Source: an uncultured Clostridia bacterium
GTDB lineage: Bacteria > Bacillota > Clostridia > Oscillospirales > Oscillospiraceae
Length of the DNA stretch: 22,486 bases
NCBI GenBank assembly: GCA_946011705.1
Contig: CAMGCA010000003.1
Location: 1 to 22,486 of the forward strand
Reading direction: 5' to 3'
Part shown: one piece after another, positions 22,437-22,486 of the stretch
Numbering within the stretch: position 1 is the stretch's first letter
Layout of the letters: each line of letters opens with the position of its first letter
The notes under the pieces: model-generated
Database searches by the model: none
The model's input: the letters and a program-made list of their open reading frames with translations, nothing else
Told to the model about the DNA's origin: nothing
Translations under genes and position numbers: made by a program

Positions 22437-22486
22437 GGAAACTCTGATTTAATCCGCACTACCATAGAGGTTCCAGATATGGTATA

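Noticed and set aside
1..22486. tRNA, rRNA, prophage or plasmid functions
   Set aside because: I found no clover-leaf sequence, rRNA segment, integrase, replication protein or phage gene on either strand. Short tRNA-like folds could still be missed by eye.

Overview
The window looks like a moderately GC-rich chromosome segment from an anaerobic Clostridia, most likely a gut Oscillospiraceae or Ruminococcaceae relative. The grounds are the adjacent glgC-glgD-glgA genes typical of Firmicutes, strong AGGAGG ribosome sites, a cytosolic BMP-type protein with a ParB-like front, a BlaI/BlaR1 pair, and several short hairpin-rich intergenic repeats. This assignment is inference; no rRNA or tRNA marker is present.

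Left part (1-5650): the 5' part of an mgtE Mg2+ transporter runs leftward off the edge. Its leader carries a 23-codon ORF with a strong ribosome site, a possible long-range stem and a dispersed repeat. A back-to-back promoter pair at 933-992 drives this leader leftward and a GNAT acetyltransferase rightward. The glgC-glgD-glgA glycogen synthesis operon follows and ends at a clear terminator.

Middle (5660-11790): on the minus strand lies a MacAB/YknXYZ-like ABC export operon, transcribed as lipoprotein adaptor, ATPase, second adaptor, FtsX-type permease and a small unknown protein. The second adaptor has about 420 extra residues (a Pro/Glu repeat plus beta-rich sequence) inserted where the coiled-coil hairpin should be.

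Right-middle (11790-20340): a long minus-strand run reads, in transcription order, BMP/ParB-like cytosolic protein, metallophosphoesterase, DUF2461 protein, dapA, dapB, a 126-bp inverted-repeat element, dapF, a polytopic membrane protein (possible GT-C glycosyltransferase) and a GtrB-like GT2 glycosyltransferase. It ends at a terminator at 11739-11787. It links meso-diaminopimelate/lysine synthesis with a lipid-linked sugar transfer pair.

Right end (20340-22486): a TetR-type regulator faces left. A BlaI repressor with two palindromic operators in its own promoter faces right and is followed by blaR1. The blaR1 frame loses homology just before the expected HExxH zinc motif, exactly at the start of a hairpin-rich segment flanked by 13-bp inverted repeats, so the sensor protease looks inactivated by an insertion.

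The best candidates for something new are the mgtE leader (small ORF, stem, operator palindrome), the adaptor with a domain inserted in its hairpin, the signal-less BMP/ParB-like protein, and the element that breaks blaR1.
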